DNA of 12,449 nucleotides, taken from Candidatus Acetothermia bacterium. GTDB taxonomy: Bacteria > Bipolaricaulota > Bipolaricaulia > Bipolaricaulales > Bipolaricaulaceae. The stretch is from positions 1-12,449 of the forward strand of contig PUMC01000118.1 of the NCBI GenBank assembly GCA_003552425.1. The letters are read 5' to 3'. Shown here piece after piece: positions 6,001 through 11,149 of the stretch. The notes beneath the pieces are model-generated. The model saw nothing but the letters and a program-made list of their open reading frames with translations, made no database searches and was not told where the DNA came from. How positions within the stretch are numbered: the first letter of the stretch is position 1; each line of letters starts with the position of its first letter. The position numbers and the translations under genes are program-made.

Positions 6001-8975
6001 CTGGAGAACGGGCTTGGATCGATGGTCAGGGTTGTGGTGGGGTCGGCCTTGTTCACCGTGTGGTTGACGAGAGTGCTGCTGCTTTCGTTGTGATCACCGC
6101 TGCCCAGGTACTCCGCGGCGATCTCGTGCATGCCGACGGGAATGGCGCTCGTCTCCCACACTGCCCGATTGGCGTTGGTTGACGGTTCGTTAAGGTTCAT
6201 CTCCTGTACCGTGGTGCCGTAAGAAAACTCCACCTGCCCGGAAGGGCTTCCGCCTCCGGGCGGAGTGGTCGTCACCGTTGCGGTTAGCCTCACCTTCTGG
6301 CCTGTCACGGATTCGTCAGCAGGGCTGATGGTGAGGACGGTCGTTGTGTCCGCTGAGCTGACCGTGTGCTGCGCTGTGTCGTCAGCATGATCGAAGTTCC
6401 CGTCGGACGAGACGAAAACGGCCTCGATTGATCTGTCACCAGTGGTTGGCCAGGCGAGCGGGCACGTCGCATCCCAACCTCCGGCGTGGGAGCCGCTGGA
6501 CACCGTTCGAGAGCACACAGAAACTGTGTCGGCGGTCACCGTGATGGTTCCGTATGGGCTCAGTGTGCCGGGGTTGTCTCCCGTGACGCGAACGCCGAAC
6601 TCCACCGCGTACTGCTGACCGACGACGATCGAAGCATCGTTGACATAGACCGCGGTGGTGATGGAATTCACCCCATGGGTGTCTGTCACGGAGCTGCCTT
6701 CGAACTTGCCATCGGCGGAAACGAACGTTGCTGTGATCGTCTTGACGCCGGGGGTCGTGGATGTGAGCGTGCACGAACCGGCCCAGCCTGTGGGATGTGA
6801 GCCGCTCAGTACGGTCTTGTTGCATGTTGCCCCATTGCCGTCATCAACCGTGACGGTGCCGTAGGGGCTGAGGTTTCCGGGGTTGTCCGCCGTCTCCACG
6901 TGCACTTCGAAGCTGACCGTGTAAGCCTGTCCCACAACGGACGGAGACGGTGTGATCGTGCCGATCAGAACATCGGTTGCGATGGCGGTTACCGTGTGAT
7001 CCTTTTCGCCCTGGTTTCCCTCGAAGTTGCCGTCCGTGGGGTGGAACGTAGCCGTGATTGCGTGCGTTCCGACGGGGAGGGCGCTTGTGTCCAACACTGC
7101 CGTGCTGCTTGTGTCACCGAGGGGTGTGAGCGTCTTGGTGCCGAGGGTGGTCGACGGGTACCTGAACACCACGTAGCCGACAGGGTTCCCTCCACCAGGA
7201 TGATCCGTGGTCACAGTGGCGGACAGCGTCACCGGTTCGCCAACAACGGTGTCCGCATCCGGGGAGATGGTCAATGCGACGGTGGTTGCCGCCTTGTTCA
7301 CTGAGTGGGTTCGTCCCGTGCTCACGTTGGCATGGTGGTTCGTGCTTCCCAAGTAGTGAGCAGTGAGCGTGTGCGTGCCCGCGGGCAGGAGCTTGTCGGT
7401 GGAGTTCGTCGTCAGTTCAGCAACACCTGTTGCGTCAAGGGCCACTGGCCCGCCGAGGTGCAGCCCATTGTACTTGAACTGGACGTTGCCCTCAGGGATT
7501 CCCCCACCTGGAGCCACTGCACTCACGTCTGCGCGCAGCGTCACTTGTTGGCCCACGACCGTGGGCGAAGTTGGGGTCGCGGTCAGGCCGACGGAGGTAT
7601 CAGCGCGTTCCACTGTGTGGGTCTTCGCAGCGCTGGTGCTGGCATTGTGGTCAGGGCTGCCGAGGTACTGGGCAGTGATGCTGTGTGTGCCCGCAGGCAG
7701 GAGCGTATGAGCGTCATCCGTCGTCAGAGCAGCGGCGCCCGTCGCGTCAAGGGGCACTGGCCCGCCGAGCAAAGCGGATCCGTATCTAAACTGAACGTTG
7801 CCTTCAGGGGTTCCACCAAAGGAAGCGTTGGCGCTCACCTCCGCCACGAGATCAACGGGTTCTCCAACCACGGTGGGCGAACCGGTCAGGATCGTCAGAA
7901 CAACGGTCGTGTCCACCGTCGACTCCACAGTGTGCGTCGTACCAGGACTCGTACTCGGACTGTAGAAGGCGCTGCCCGTGTACTCGGCGGTGATCGTGTG
8001 GGTTCCCTCGGGCAGCAGTTTGTCGGTCGAGTTCGTCGTCAGTTCGGCGATGCCACCTACCAGGGCCACGAGTGCACCAAGCTGTACTCCGCCGTACTTG
8101 AACCTGACGTTGCCGGTAGGGACCCCTCCGTACGGGTGAATCGAGCTGACCACAGCCCGAAGTGTAACGGGTTGGCCAACCACCGTGGGTGAAACCGGGA
8201 TGATCGTCAGGTCCACCTGCGTAGCGGCCTTCTCCACCGTGTGCGCCTTCCCGATGCTGGTGCGTGCGCTGTGGTTGCTGCTGCCCAGGTAGTGAGCAGT
8301 GAGCGTGTGCGTGCCCGCGGACAGGAGTCTGTCAGTGGTATTCGTTGTCAGTTCAGCGACTCCGCCGACGAGTGCCACTGGTCCACCGAGGTCCAGCGTG
8401 CCATACCTGAATTGGACATTCCCTTCGGGGGTTCCTCCGCCTGGAAACACCGCAGTGACAGTAGCGCTCAGTGTAACCGGCTGGCCCACAACTGTGGGTG
8501 AGCCCGGGGCGATCGTCAGTTCTATCGCCGTTGTCGCTTTGTCCACGGTGTGGTTGAGCGGGGCCGAGGTACTTCCAGAGAAGTTCGTGGTTCCAATGAA
8601 CGCGGCGGTGATGTGATGTGACCCGGCATCGAGTGTACTCACAGCAAGCGCAGCTTCGCCCGTGTTGGTGTCGACAGGGACTGTGCTCAGCACCACGCCG
8701 TTCGTCGCGAACGTGACCTGGCCTCCATCGGGCGCCGGATCAACGGTTGCCGTAAACGTAACCTCCTGTCCAAACACCGTCGTCGGGTGGGTAGACTCCA
8801 GCGTCGTCGTGGTCGCGGACGGCGTCTGGGCGAGGCCTACGAACGGGACCGCCGCACACACCATGAGGGCGATGAGGAACAGTCTCTTGACGCTGTCTCT
8901 ATGGGCCTTCGCCCAGCGGGCGCACTGTCGGACCTCGCTTTCCCGTCTACGCTGCACGCCGGACATCCTCTTCAT
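1..8975 (-). CDS. Giant secreted Ig-like / thrombospondin type 3 repeat surface protein (3' end outside window)
   Basis: This is an unbroken frame of 2,991 codons from ATG at 8975 to the left edge, with no stop seen, so the C-terminus is missing. The start has a Shine-Dalgarno AGGGAG five bases upstream. A signal peptide is clear: a long basic n-region (residues 1-31), a hydrophobic core LFLIALMVCAAVPF (32-45), and likely cleavage after GLA at 49. Residues 50-1592 are about 15 tandem Ig-like domains. Residues 1593-1833 hold two diverged domains sharing a DVGxxG motif (near 1623 and 1740). A hydrophobic linker spans 1834-1904. Residues 1905-2991 carry about 27 DxDxDGxxD calcium-binding motifs. 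Such architectures are typical of cell-surface adhesins, fibres or matrix proteins; that role is inferred. No enzyme domain is visible. It lies 24 bases downstream of a predicted outer-membrane protein gene and is probably co-transcribed with it. Any C-terminal sorting signal, which would settle the export route, lies beyond the window. Confidence 0.93.
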   Translation of the reverse strand, partial: MKRMSGVQRRRESEVRQCARWAKAHRDSVKRLFLIALMVCAAVPFVGLAQTPSATTTTLESTHPTTVFGQEVTFTATVDPAPDGGQVTFATNGVVLSTVPVDTNTGEAALAVSTLDAGSHHITAAFIGTTNFSGSTSAPLNHTVDKATTAIELTIAPGSPTVVGQPVTLSATVTAVFPGGGTPEGNVQFRYGTLDLGGPVALVGGVAELTTNTTDRLLSAGTHTLTAHYLGSSNHSARTSIGKAHTVEKAATQVDLTIIPVSPTVVGQPVTLRAVVSSIHPYGGVPTGNVRFKYGGVQLGALVALVGGIAELTTNSTDKLLPEGTHTITAEYTGSAFYSPSTSPGTTHTVESTVDTTVVLTILTGSPTVVGEPVDLVAEVSANASFGGTPEGNVQFRYGSALLGGPVPLDATGAAALTTDDAHTLLPAGTHSITAQYLGSPDHNASTSAAKTHTVERADTSVGLTATPTSPTVVGQQVTLRADVSAVAPGGGIPEGNVQFKYNGLHLGGPVALDATGVAELTTNSTDKLLPAGTHTLTAHYLGSTNHHANVSTGRTHSVNKAATTVALTISPDADTVVGEPVTLSATVTTDHPGGGNPVGYVVFRYPSTTLGTKTLTPLGDTSSTAVLDTSALPVGTHAITATFHPTDGNFEGNQGEKDHTVTAIATDVLIGTITPSPSVVGQAYTVSFEVHVETADNPGNLSPYGTVTVDDGNGATCNKTVLSGSHPTGWAGSCTLTSTTPGVKTITATFVSADGKFEGSSVTDTHGVNSITTAVYVNDASIVVGQQYAVEFGVRVTGDNPGTLSPYGTITVTADTVSVCSRTVSSGSHAGGWDATCPLAWPTTGDRSIEAVFVSSDGNFDHADDTAQHTVSSADTTTVLTISPADESVTGQKVRLTATVTTTPPGGGSPSGQVEFSYGTTVQEMNLNEPSTNANRAVWETSAIPVGMHEIAAEYLGSGDHNESSSTLVNHTVNKADPTTTLTIDPSPFSRFGETVTLTAKVTTNAPGGGIPEEYVRFTYNGTEKDVALNSSGKAEWEAVGLLVGTYTLKAEYLGSGDHEQSASPEKSHKVVEADTAVVLTISPASPTVVGEPVTLTAVVSATLPGGGTPVGDVQFKYGAQNLGTPVTLDAGGSATLTTNGTDKLLPAGTHEIAAEYFGSGDHNESGSTLVNHTVNKADTSVALTISPDADTVVGQPVTLTADVSAVSPGGGTPVGNVQFKYGAVDLGGAVALVGGSATLMTNGTDKLLPAGTHEIAAEYLGSGDHNESSSALVNHTVNKAGTTTVIVSHEPNPSFLGQSYLVTGTVTGDYAPPYPTGTVTVTDGTSKSCSASISVSSGAWSCTMTRTQTDSLTLTASYGGDANFSGSSDTDTHGYIEEPDADPTTITHVMGADTPLIVGNTATFVVEVVRPADPTSYPTGKVNISVAPSGNGVLSAGTMTLDASGRCTFTYKPTSGATSPHIITVTYQGTTGFSKSTGVFSQEIIKRNVDLSASMSPTTAYIHQPVTITVSVEDSTTAGTPLVPTGEVAFSDGGSKSGVFSEDSCTLAADGTCTVTYTPGPGDAGMTTITATYSGSNVHRGKATELPLLTVNLRPTKIEFTEAPSDTILVNESARFIVKVSDVGDEGVKSAPLGMLRITKTLEPKVEGVISPTPIGDRLALIPSPTDHHSLRSFHYMRTGLDLDADFDTLHLVYEPIGGVHASTDGAFAQAIFRRLTETKVETTATSTGYSYTVTVTDVGETGTRSMPTGTVHDLGKEGEPELEDLLTLSQHAAFSYGNVETDIIYANLTVQYKPTNRVHLTSTGAGNTDRSEFIQPETVGVPAGANALNVHEIIYGLNAGCLAADTIALVLDASQLSVRAAPDPIIGAGFLVITGSTIPASDWVGLFIGLAKIALETYSLIACTDLDGDGIPDVVEMRIGTDPYKVDTDGDGITDGDEIDDAGGWIILNYDPHNNEHRAFACPNPLFADSDGDGLLDGAEDGLFGTDPCNPDTDGDGLGDGLEVSTRFGRTAAHFDMNGSSTDPVSGWVFYPGFDDPRMWSSPLLADTDGDGLSDYYEIGKSCGIRDPETGEVSGIPDGATYGPYVNMADSDGDGLSDHAEVTAGGTRNPTRESWPTGIVQIGDSTRPGIGWTDPCNPDTDGDGMSDGAEVGLWGWTTTANTPDGPVVTVPALDFDMDQDGLLDSWELNVYGTNPLHWDTDGDGVSDGIEVSTRFAPTPEHGFAENLPAAKGDCPYTYFPGFDDERMWSNPLIADTDGDGLIDYYEIGKSCSPSGPYMTYGPFVAVADSDGDGLSDYEEVTRGGRDEPHRIPWSEDVVTLGDSYGPASGWPDPCNPDTDGDGLSDGVEVFLWGWEITARVPDGHWLPGGYGTKEVTTVAALDSDMDQDGLSDFEEHMTTGTDPLHWDTDGDRVGDADELIAIAGQWPNRQFKQESDPLNPNTDGDYFDDWTEWTFNINTLQHDLYPGTRLGDPRSAYFLGLGGEQDTCPYVNRADSDDDGVVDGAVITRTVFLDGEPYTWTFEEGLYPTPAASHLPAESLQPGWPGMVYTLVDPTPIVTDADATRLSTQADPLLRAGRIGGSRLPNVCNPDSDGDGVLDGVEVGLGTDPGNWDTDGDGLSDGMEVDLGTCPFTADTDKDGLLDSAEVLGENPTNPLDPDTDADGLCDGGARTPYMLSDHPGAVINPRCLTGIGGHPNPLGIGENERGDGRRHPDETDPNNPDTDGDAVGDGIEVLGFSVNRQHLIPTHDSFGRPILVTYPSLGCMDPLNPDTDGDGLLDGEEDLNHDGHFDFHPGDFDIINYPGGAFTRLIETNPCDPDTDGDGLDDWEERHGIRKSTGRVFPPTNPLDHDTDNDWLLDGEEVDWVCEPIYVVLPDPDAHRLPEAGVIEQVITRDDIDYVVRFVPYLDPTNRDSVGDGWLDGLSHDPCNSQPIPIIRPISTLPVDTDGDGFSDEDEIASGTDPFDPDCYPAEFYGDLDLDGQDDDRLW
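1716..2339 (-). repeat. 207-residue super-repeat, copy B
   Basis: Second copy of the module at 2340-2960, in the same landmark order with small insertions and deletions. The stretch encoding the YYEIGKSC segment is nearly identical in DNA to the matching part of copy A. The copy ends near PLHWDTDGDR, after which the array becomes irregular again. Confidence 0.85.
2340..2960 (-). repeat. 207-residue super-repeat, copy A
   Basis: This copy starts at EVSTRF (codon at 2960) and runs to the next EVSTRF. In order it carries PGFDD-RMWS, ADTDGDGLSDYYEIGKSC, YGP-V, ADSDGDGLSD, EVT-GG, GDS, DPCNPDTDGDG, LWGW, DMDQDGL and PLHWDTDGDG. The same order of landmarks recurs in the following 624 bases, so the unit is a multi-motif module, not one calcium loop. 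Confidence 0.85.
5134..5250 (-). repeat. 117-bp near-identical block, copy 1
   Basis: This stretch differs from 5443-5559 at about four positions by eye, exactly 309 bp (103 codons) away. It spans the end of one Ig-like domain and the NHTVNKA linker. The nucleotide identity is far higher than between most other repeats in the array and points to a recent unequal exchange or gene conversion. Confidence 0.85.
5443..5559 (-). repeat. 117-bp near-identical block, copy 2
   Basis: Second copy of the block at 5134-5250, in the same reading frame. Similarity extends beyond the block at lower identity through the rest of the domain, including the segments encoding GGGTPVG and VQFKYGA. Confidence 0.85.
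6049..6140 (-). repeat. Third, shorter copy of the near-identical block
   Basis: This copy matches the first part of the 117-bp blocks almost exactly (linker NHTVNKA and the preceding GSGDHNESSS segment), then diverges after about 6140. It lies 606 bp, or two domain lengths, from copy 2. The intervening domain ending near 5768 (HKVVEA) is clearly different, so the homogenised units are not simply adjacent. Confidence 0.75.
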
Positions 8976-8980
8976 GCTCG

Positions 8981-8986
8981 CTCCCT
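8981..8986 (-). promoter_or_regulatory. Ribosome binding site of the giant gene
   Basis: AGGGAG on the minus strand lies five bases before the ATG at 8975, inside the 24-base gap after the barrel gene's TAA. It supports the chosen start and hence the unusually long signal-peptide n-region. Confidence 0.75.
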
Positions 8987-8999
8987 ATGGTGCGCTACC

Positions 9000-10322
9000 T
9001 TAGAACACATAGCCGGCACTGATGCCGAAGCTCGATAGCCCGCCGCGTCCGAAGACGAGCGGCAGGCTGATCTGCACTGGGCTGAGGTTCATGGTGAACC
9101 GAAGGCGCAGTGCGGAGAACGCCAGGCCGATGTCCGACCGCCACGCGTAGCTGAGCCCGTAGCTTGAGGAGAACAGGGCTTGATTGAGGGCGAGGTTGTA
9201 GCTGTGGGCGATGACGCCGCGGTCAGCGGTCCACGAACCGGTGAACCCGCAGGTTCCCCGAGTTCGGCCGAAGATGAACTGATGCCGGTACGACCATCCG
9301 AGGTTCGCCGAGGAGATCCCCCCGCTGGTGTCCAGCTGCACGGTCAAGGTGCCCAGGGTGTGGGGGATGCTCACCGAGACGCCGCCCCAGTTGATCCCCG
9401 TGTTGGACAGGCTGAACGACGTGCCCATTCTGGCAAGCTCGAACAAGACGAGCGACACGCTTCCCGTGAGACTCCAGAACCTTTCCGACCAAGGTTCGAA
9501 CCGTGCGGAGATGCCGATGGTGGGCTCACCCACAGGGCCGTCGCACCAGGAGCAGGGCAGGGTGATGCCCGAGACAAACACGTTCATGAACAGGGTTCCC
9601 GGGTCGGCTCTTCCGGACAGGGAGTACCCCTTGACGCTGAGCGATCCGGGCCGGGCGCCCAGGCCCATCTGCACGGAGAGGGGCAGTGTTTCGGCAATCC
9701 GTGTGGATAGCGTAACCATGCTCCCGAACTCGAAACGTTGGTGTTCCAAACCGTAGTACTTGGGTTCTCCGTCGGGCCATCCCGGCGGGCTATAGCGTGC
9801 TCCGGGGCTGGGGAAGTTGAGGTCTTGGAGCACGCTGGTCCAGCGGACAGTGGAGATCCCGAAGCGAAGCGTTGCGTCCAGTGCTACCCCGGCGAACAGG
9901 AAGTCGCCGTAGGGGATCACGGCGGCGTTAGGCAGGTTGTATTTGTCGATAATCGACTCAAAGGGTGTGGCGAACAACAAGGTCCCCTTGAAAAAGTGAT
10001 CGCCCAGGCGAAACTCAGCGCCCGGGGCGACGTACTCGACGCCTGCGATACCGAACACGGTGCTCACAAGGAACGCCATGTTGTTGAACGAGCACCTGAG
10101 GTTGATGGTTGTATCAACATCCCAGACGAAGAGGACCCACTCGGTGGGTGTGTCCGTCATGGGTGGGTCGCCCGTGGCCGGAAGCGGGCGCACCGCGATG
10201 TTAAGGGTGGTACCACCGCTCAGGACCGGGGTGGTGCTTGCTAAGGGAGGGTGGGAACACGCCCAGAGTGCCGTCCCAACGCACACAACAACGAGAATCG
10301 CCCGCCGCCATAGCCCTCTCAC
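9000..10322 (-). CDS. Predicted outer-membrane beta-barrel protein
   Basis: The gene encodes 440 residues, starting at GTG (10322) with AGGAGG seven bases upstream. The N-terminus is a signal peptide: RR at 6-7, hydrophobic core ILVVVCVGTALWA (9-21), and likely cleavage near 21-28. Cys22 follows LWA, a poor lipobox because of the Trp, so lipidation is possible but unlikely. The rest is rich in alternating hydrophobic/polar segments and in Gly, Ser and aromatic residues, and ends in GISAGYVF. The terminal Phe is the classical outer-membrane barrel insertion signal. Two cysteines close together (CSWC, around residue 257) stand out. No POTRA, Omp85, secretin or TonB-plug feature is recognisable, so the family is unknown. 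Because its TAA is 24 bases before the giant repeat protein's ATG, I infer a shared operon and possibly a role in that protein's export, anchoring or assembly. A porin-like role is an alternative. Confidence 0.8.
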   Translation of the reverse strand: MRGLWRRAILVVVCVGTALWACSHPPLASTTPVLSGGTTLNIAVRPLPATGDPPMTDTPTEWVLFVWDVDTTINLRCSFNNMAFLVSTVFGIAGVEYVAPGAEFRLGDHFFKGTLLFATPFESIIDKYNLPNAAVIPYGDFLFAGVALDATLRFGISTVRWTSVLQDLNFPSPGARYSPPGWPDGEPKYYGLEHQRFEFGSMVTLSTRIAETLPLSVQMGLGARPGSLSVKGYSLSGRADPGTLFMNVFVSGITLPCSWCDGPVGEPTIGISARFEPWSERFWSLTGSVSLVLFELARMGTSFSLSNTGINWGGVSVSIPHTLGTLTVQLDTSGGISSANLGWSYRHQFIFGRTRGTCGFTGSWTADRGVIAHSYNLALNQALFSSSYGLSYAWRSDIGLAFSALRLRFTMNLSPVQISLPLVFGRGGLSSFGISAGYVF

Positions 10323-10395
10323 AAGCCCGCCTCCTCCGCCCCCGCCCCCGATCTAGGGCCGCCTGGGGAGTTCCTCGCGCGACTGAGGACTGAGC

Positions 10396-10424
10396 ACTTT
10401 AGCGCCGGGAGGACACTAGGACAA
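10396..10424 (-). promoter_or_regulatory. Candidate sigma-70-type promoter for the barrel/giant-protein operon
   Basis: On the minus strand TTGTCC (10424-10419) and TAAAGT (10401-10396) each match the -35 and -10 consensus at 4 of 6 positions, with an ideal 17-bp spacer. The predicted transcript would start near 10389, leaving about 65 bases before the GTG at 10322. This is a moderate match only. Confidence 0.4.
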
Positions 10425-10627
10425 GAGAAGAAACACCGTAGCACACTAGAAACTTCTTCACTTACCGGCACATGGCAGGACCCGATGCCCATACGCTTGC
10501 ACTTGTGATCGTGTACTGGACTGCGCAGTGCCGTGCGTTGTCCGCACGCGCAGCCCGGCCGCCCGGTTTCGTCGGTCGCCATGACGGGTTCCGGGCGCCC
10601 CTCTCTTGCTTGATGAGGTGTTACTTC

Positions 10628-10650
10628 GGAGCGCCCCCTTCTTGCGCTCC
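10628..10650 (-). terminator. Possible weak terminator hairpin after the ACT gene
   Basis: A perfect 7-bp inverted repeat (GGAGCGC / GCGCTCC) with a nine-base loop starts 11 bases after the ACT gene's stop. No run of T follows on the minus strand, so this is at best a weak or non-canonical terminator, or an mRNA 3' end stabiliser. Confidence 0.35.
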
Positions 10651-10661
10651 CGAGACGCGGG

Positions 10662-11036
10662 CTATGGAAGCCGCAGGATCCCCTTGGTTCTCTCCACGAG
10701 GTCTACGGTGAACACGATCTGGTGCTTCTCCACGGTCCAGTAGCAGGACAATACGTTGATCCCCTCGTCGGCAAGCCGGCCGAGAAGGGACGCGAGTTGT
10801 CCCGGCTGGTGGGAAAGGTCCATCACCAGAGCTTCGCGCTCCTCGAACTCCTGGTCCATCCCCCGGAGCAGCTTCCGCGTCTTGTCGGGGTCGTCCGTGA
10901 CCATCCCCACCACGGCCTCGTCCAGCACCGTGAGTGCCCCGATCCCCTCGATGTTCACCTGTTGGTCGCCGAGGGTGCGGGCGATCCTGGCCAGCGCTCC
11001 CGGTTCGTTGCCCAGCATGAGCGAAAACTCTCGCAT
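10662..11036 (-). CDS. Tandem ACT-domain protein (COG4747-like)
   Basis: The gene encodes 124 residues. ATG at 11036 has a strong Shine-Dalgarno AAGGAGG five bases upstream, which rules out longer upstream extensions of the same frame. The protein is two ACT domains and nothing else. Domain 1 (about 3-60) begins with the ligand-loop motif NEPGAL (10-15), followed by NIEGI. Domain 2 (about 68-118) has the matching HQPGQL (76-81), followed by GINVLSCYW. In ACT proteins the PGxL loop and nearby Gly form an amino-acid-binding site at a dimer interface. The stand-alone double-ACT layout and short length match the uncharacterised amino-acid-binding group COG4747 (from memory). Its likely role is small-molecule sensing or allosteric regulation; the ligand and the partner are unknown. 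It lies 113 bases downstream of the methyltransferase gene and may share its transcript. Confidence 0.88.
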   Translation of the reverse strand: MREFSLMLGNEPGALARIARTLGDQQVNIEGIGALTVLDEAVVGMVTDDPDKTRKLLRGMDQEFEEREALVMDLSHQPGQLASLLGRLADEGINVLSCYWTVEKHQIVFTVDLVERTKGILRLP

Positions 11037-11149
11037 GGTTGCCTCCTTGTGGAGCATCGTAGGGTCTACCGCGCGGGAAGAGCAACTCTCGCGTCCGCAC
11101 GCCAGCGAGGAGAGGGGGCGCCGGGATAGGAGGAGGCCCGGTCCCTTCA

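Larger units (their letters stand above)
4200..8828 (-). repeat. About 15 tandem bacterial Ig-like domains (Big_3-type) inside the giant protein
   Basis: Domain ends are marked by a recurring H-T-V-(N/E/D)-K-A linker. Its His, or the equivalent residue, falls at 142, 245, 348, 453, 557, 660, 767, 870, 972, 1070, 1174, 1277, 1375, about 1484 and about 1592, giving a period of 98-108 residues. Typical domains contain SPTVVGxPVTL near the start, GGxxPxGxVQFxYG in the middle, and AGTHxIxAxYLGSxxH near the end. This is the pattern of Pfam bacterial Ig-like group 3 domains (family assignment from memory). Domains 2-5 and 9-12 are closest to the consensus. Domains 7, 8, 13, 14 and 15 are diverged, and most of these contain a cysteine pair. 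The expected form is a chain of beta-sandwich domains acting as a stalk or repeated binding surface. Confidence 0.88.
10323..10661 (-). other. 339-base intergenic region between the ACT gene and the barrel gene
   Basis: No open frame here looks coding: the candidates have cysteine-, arginine- or proline-rich, low-complexity translations and no supported start. It holds the 7-bp hairpin at 10628-10650, the candidate promoter at 10396-10424, and the AGGAGG ribosome binding site at 10330-10335. I see no RNA gene. Confidence 0.7.

Noticed and set aside
192..8192. Long plus-strand open frames (for example 192-1193 and 7305-8192) running opposite the giant gene
   Set aside because: They lie in the codon register exactly antisense to the minus-strand repeat protein and stay open because of its GC-rich, biased codons. 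Their translations are repeats of the complement of Asp/Gly/Thr-rich codons, with no domain, signal or ribosome binding site.
9180..10356. Plus-strand open frames opposite the barrel gene
   Set aside because: The minus-strand frame has a signal peptide, a ribosome binding site and a barrel-like C-terminus. The plus-strand frames overlap each other and show only low-complexity Arg/Pro/Gly-rich translations.
10319..10582. Minus-strand 87-codon frame in the gap upstream of the barrel gene
   Set aside because: Its translation is Cys/Arg/Ser-rich without any recognisable pattern, it overlaps the barrel gene's start and it covers the candidate promoter. It is probably noise.
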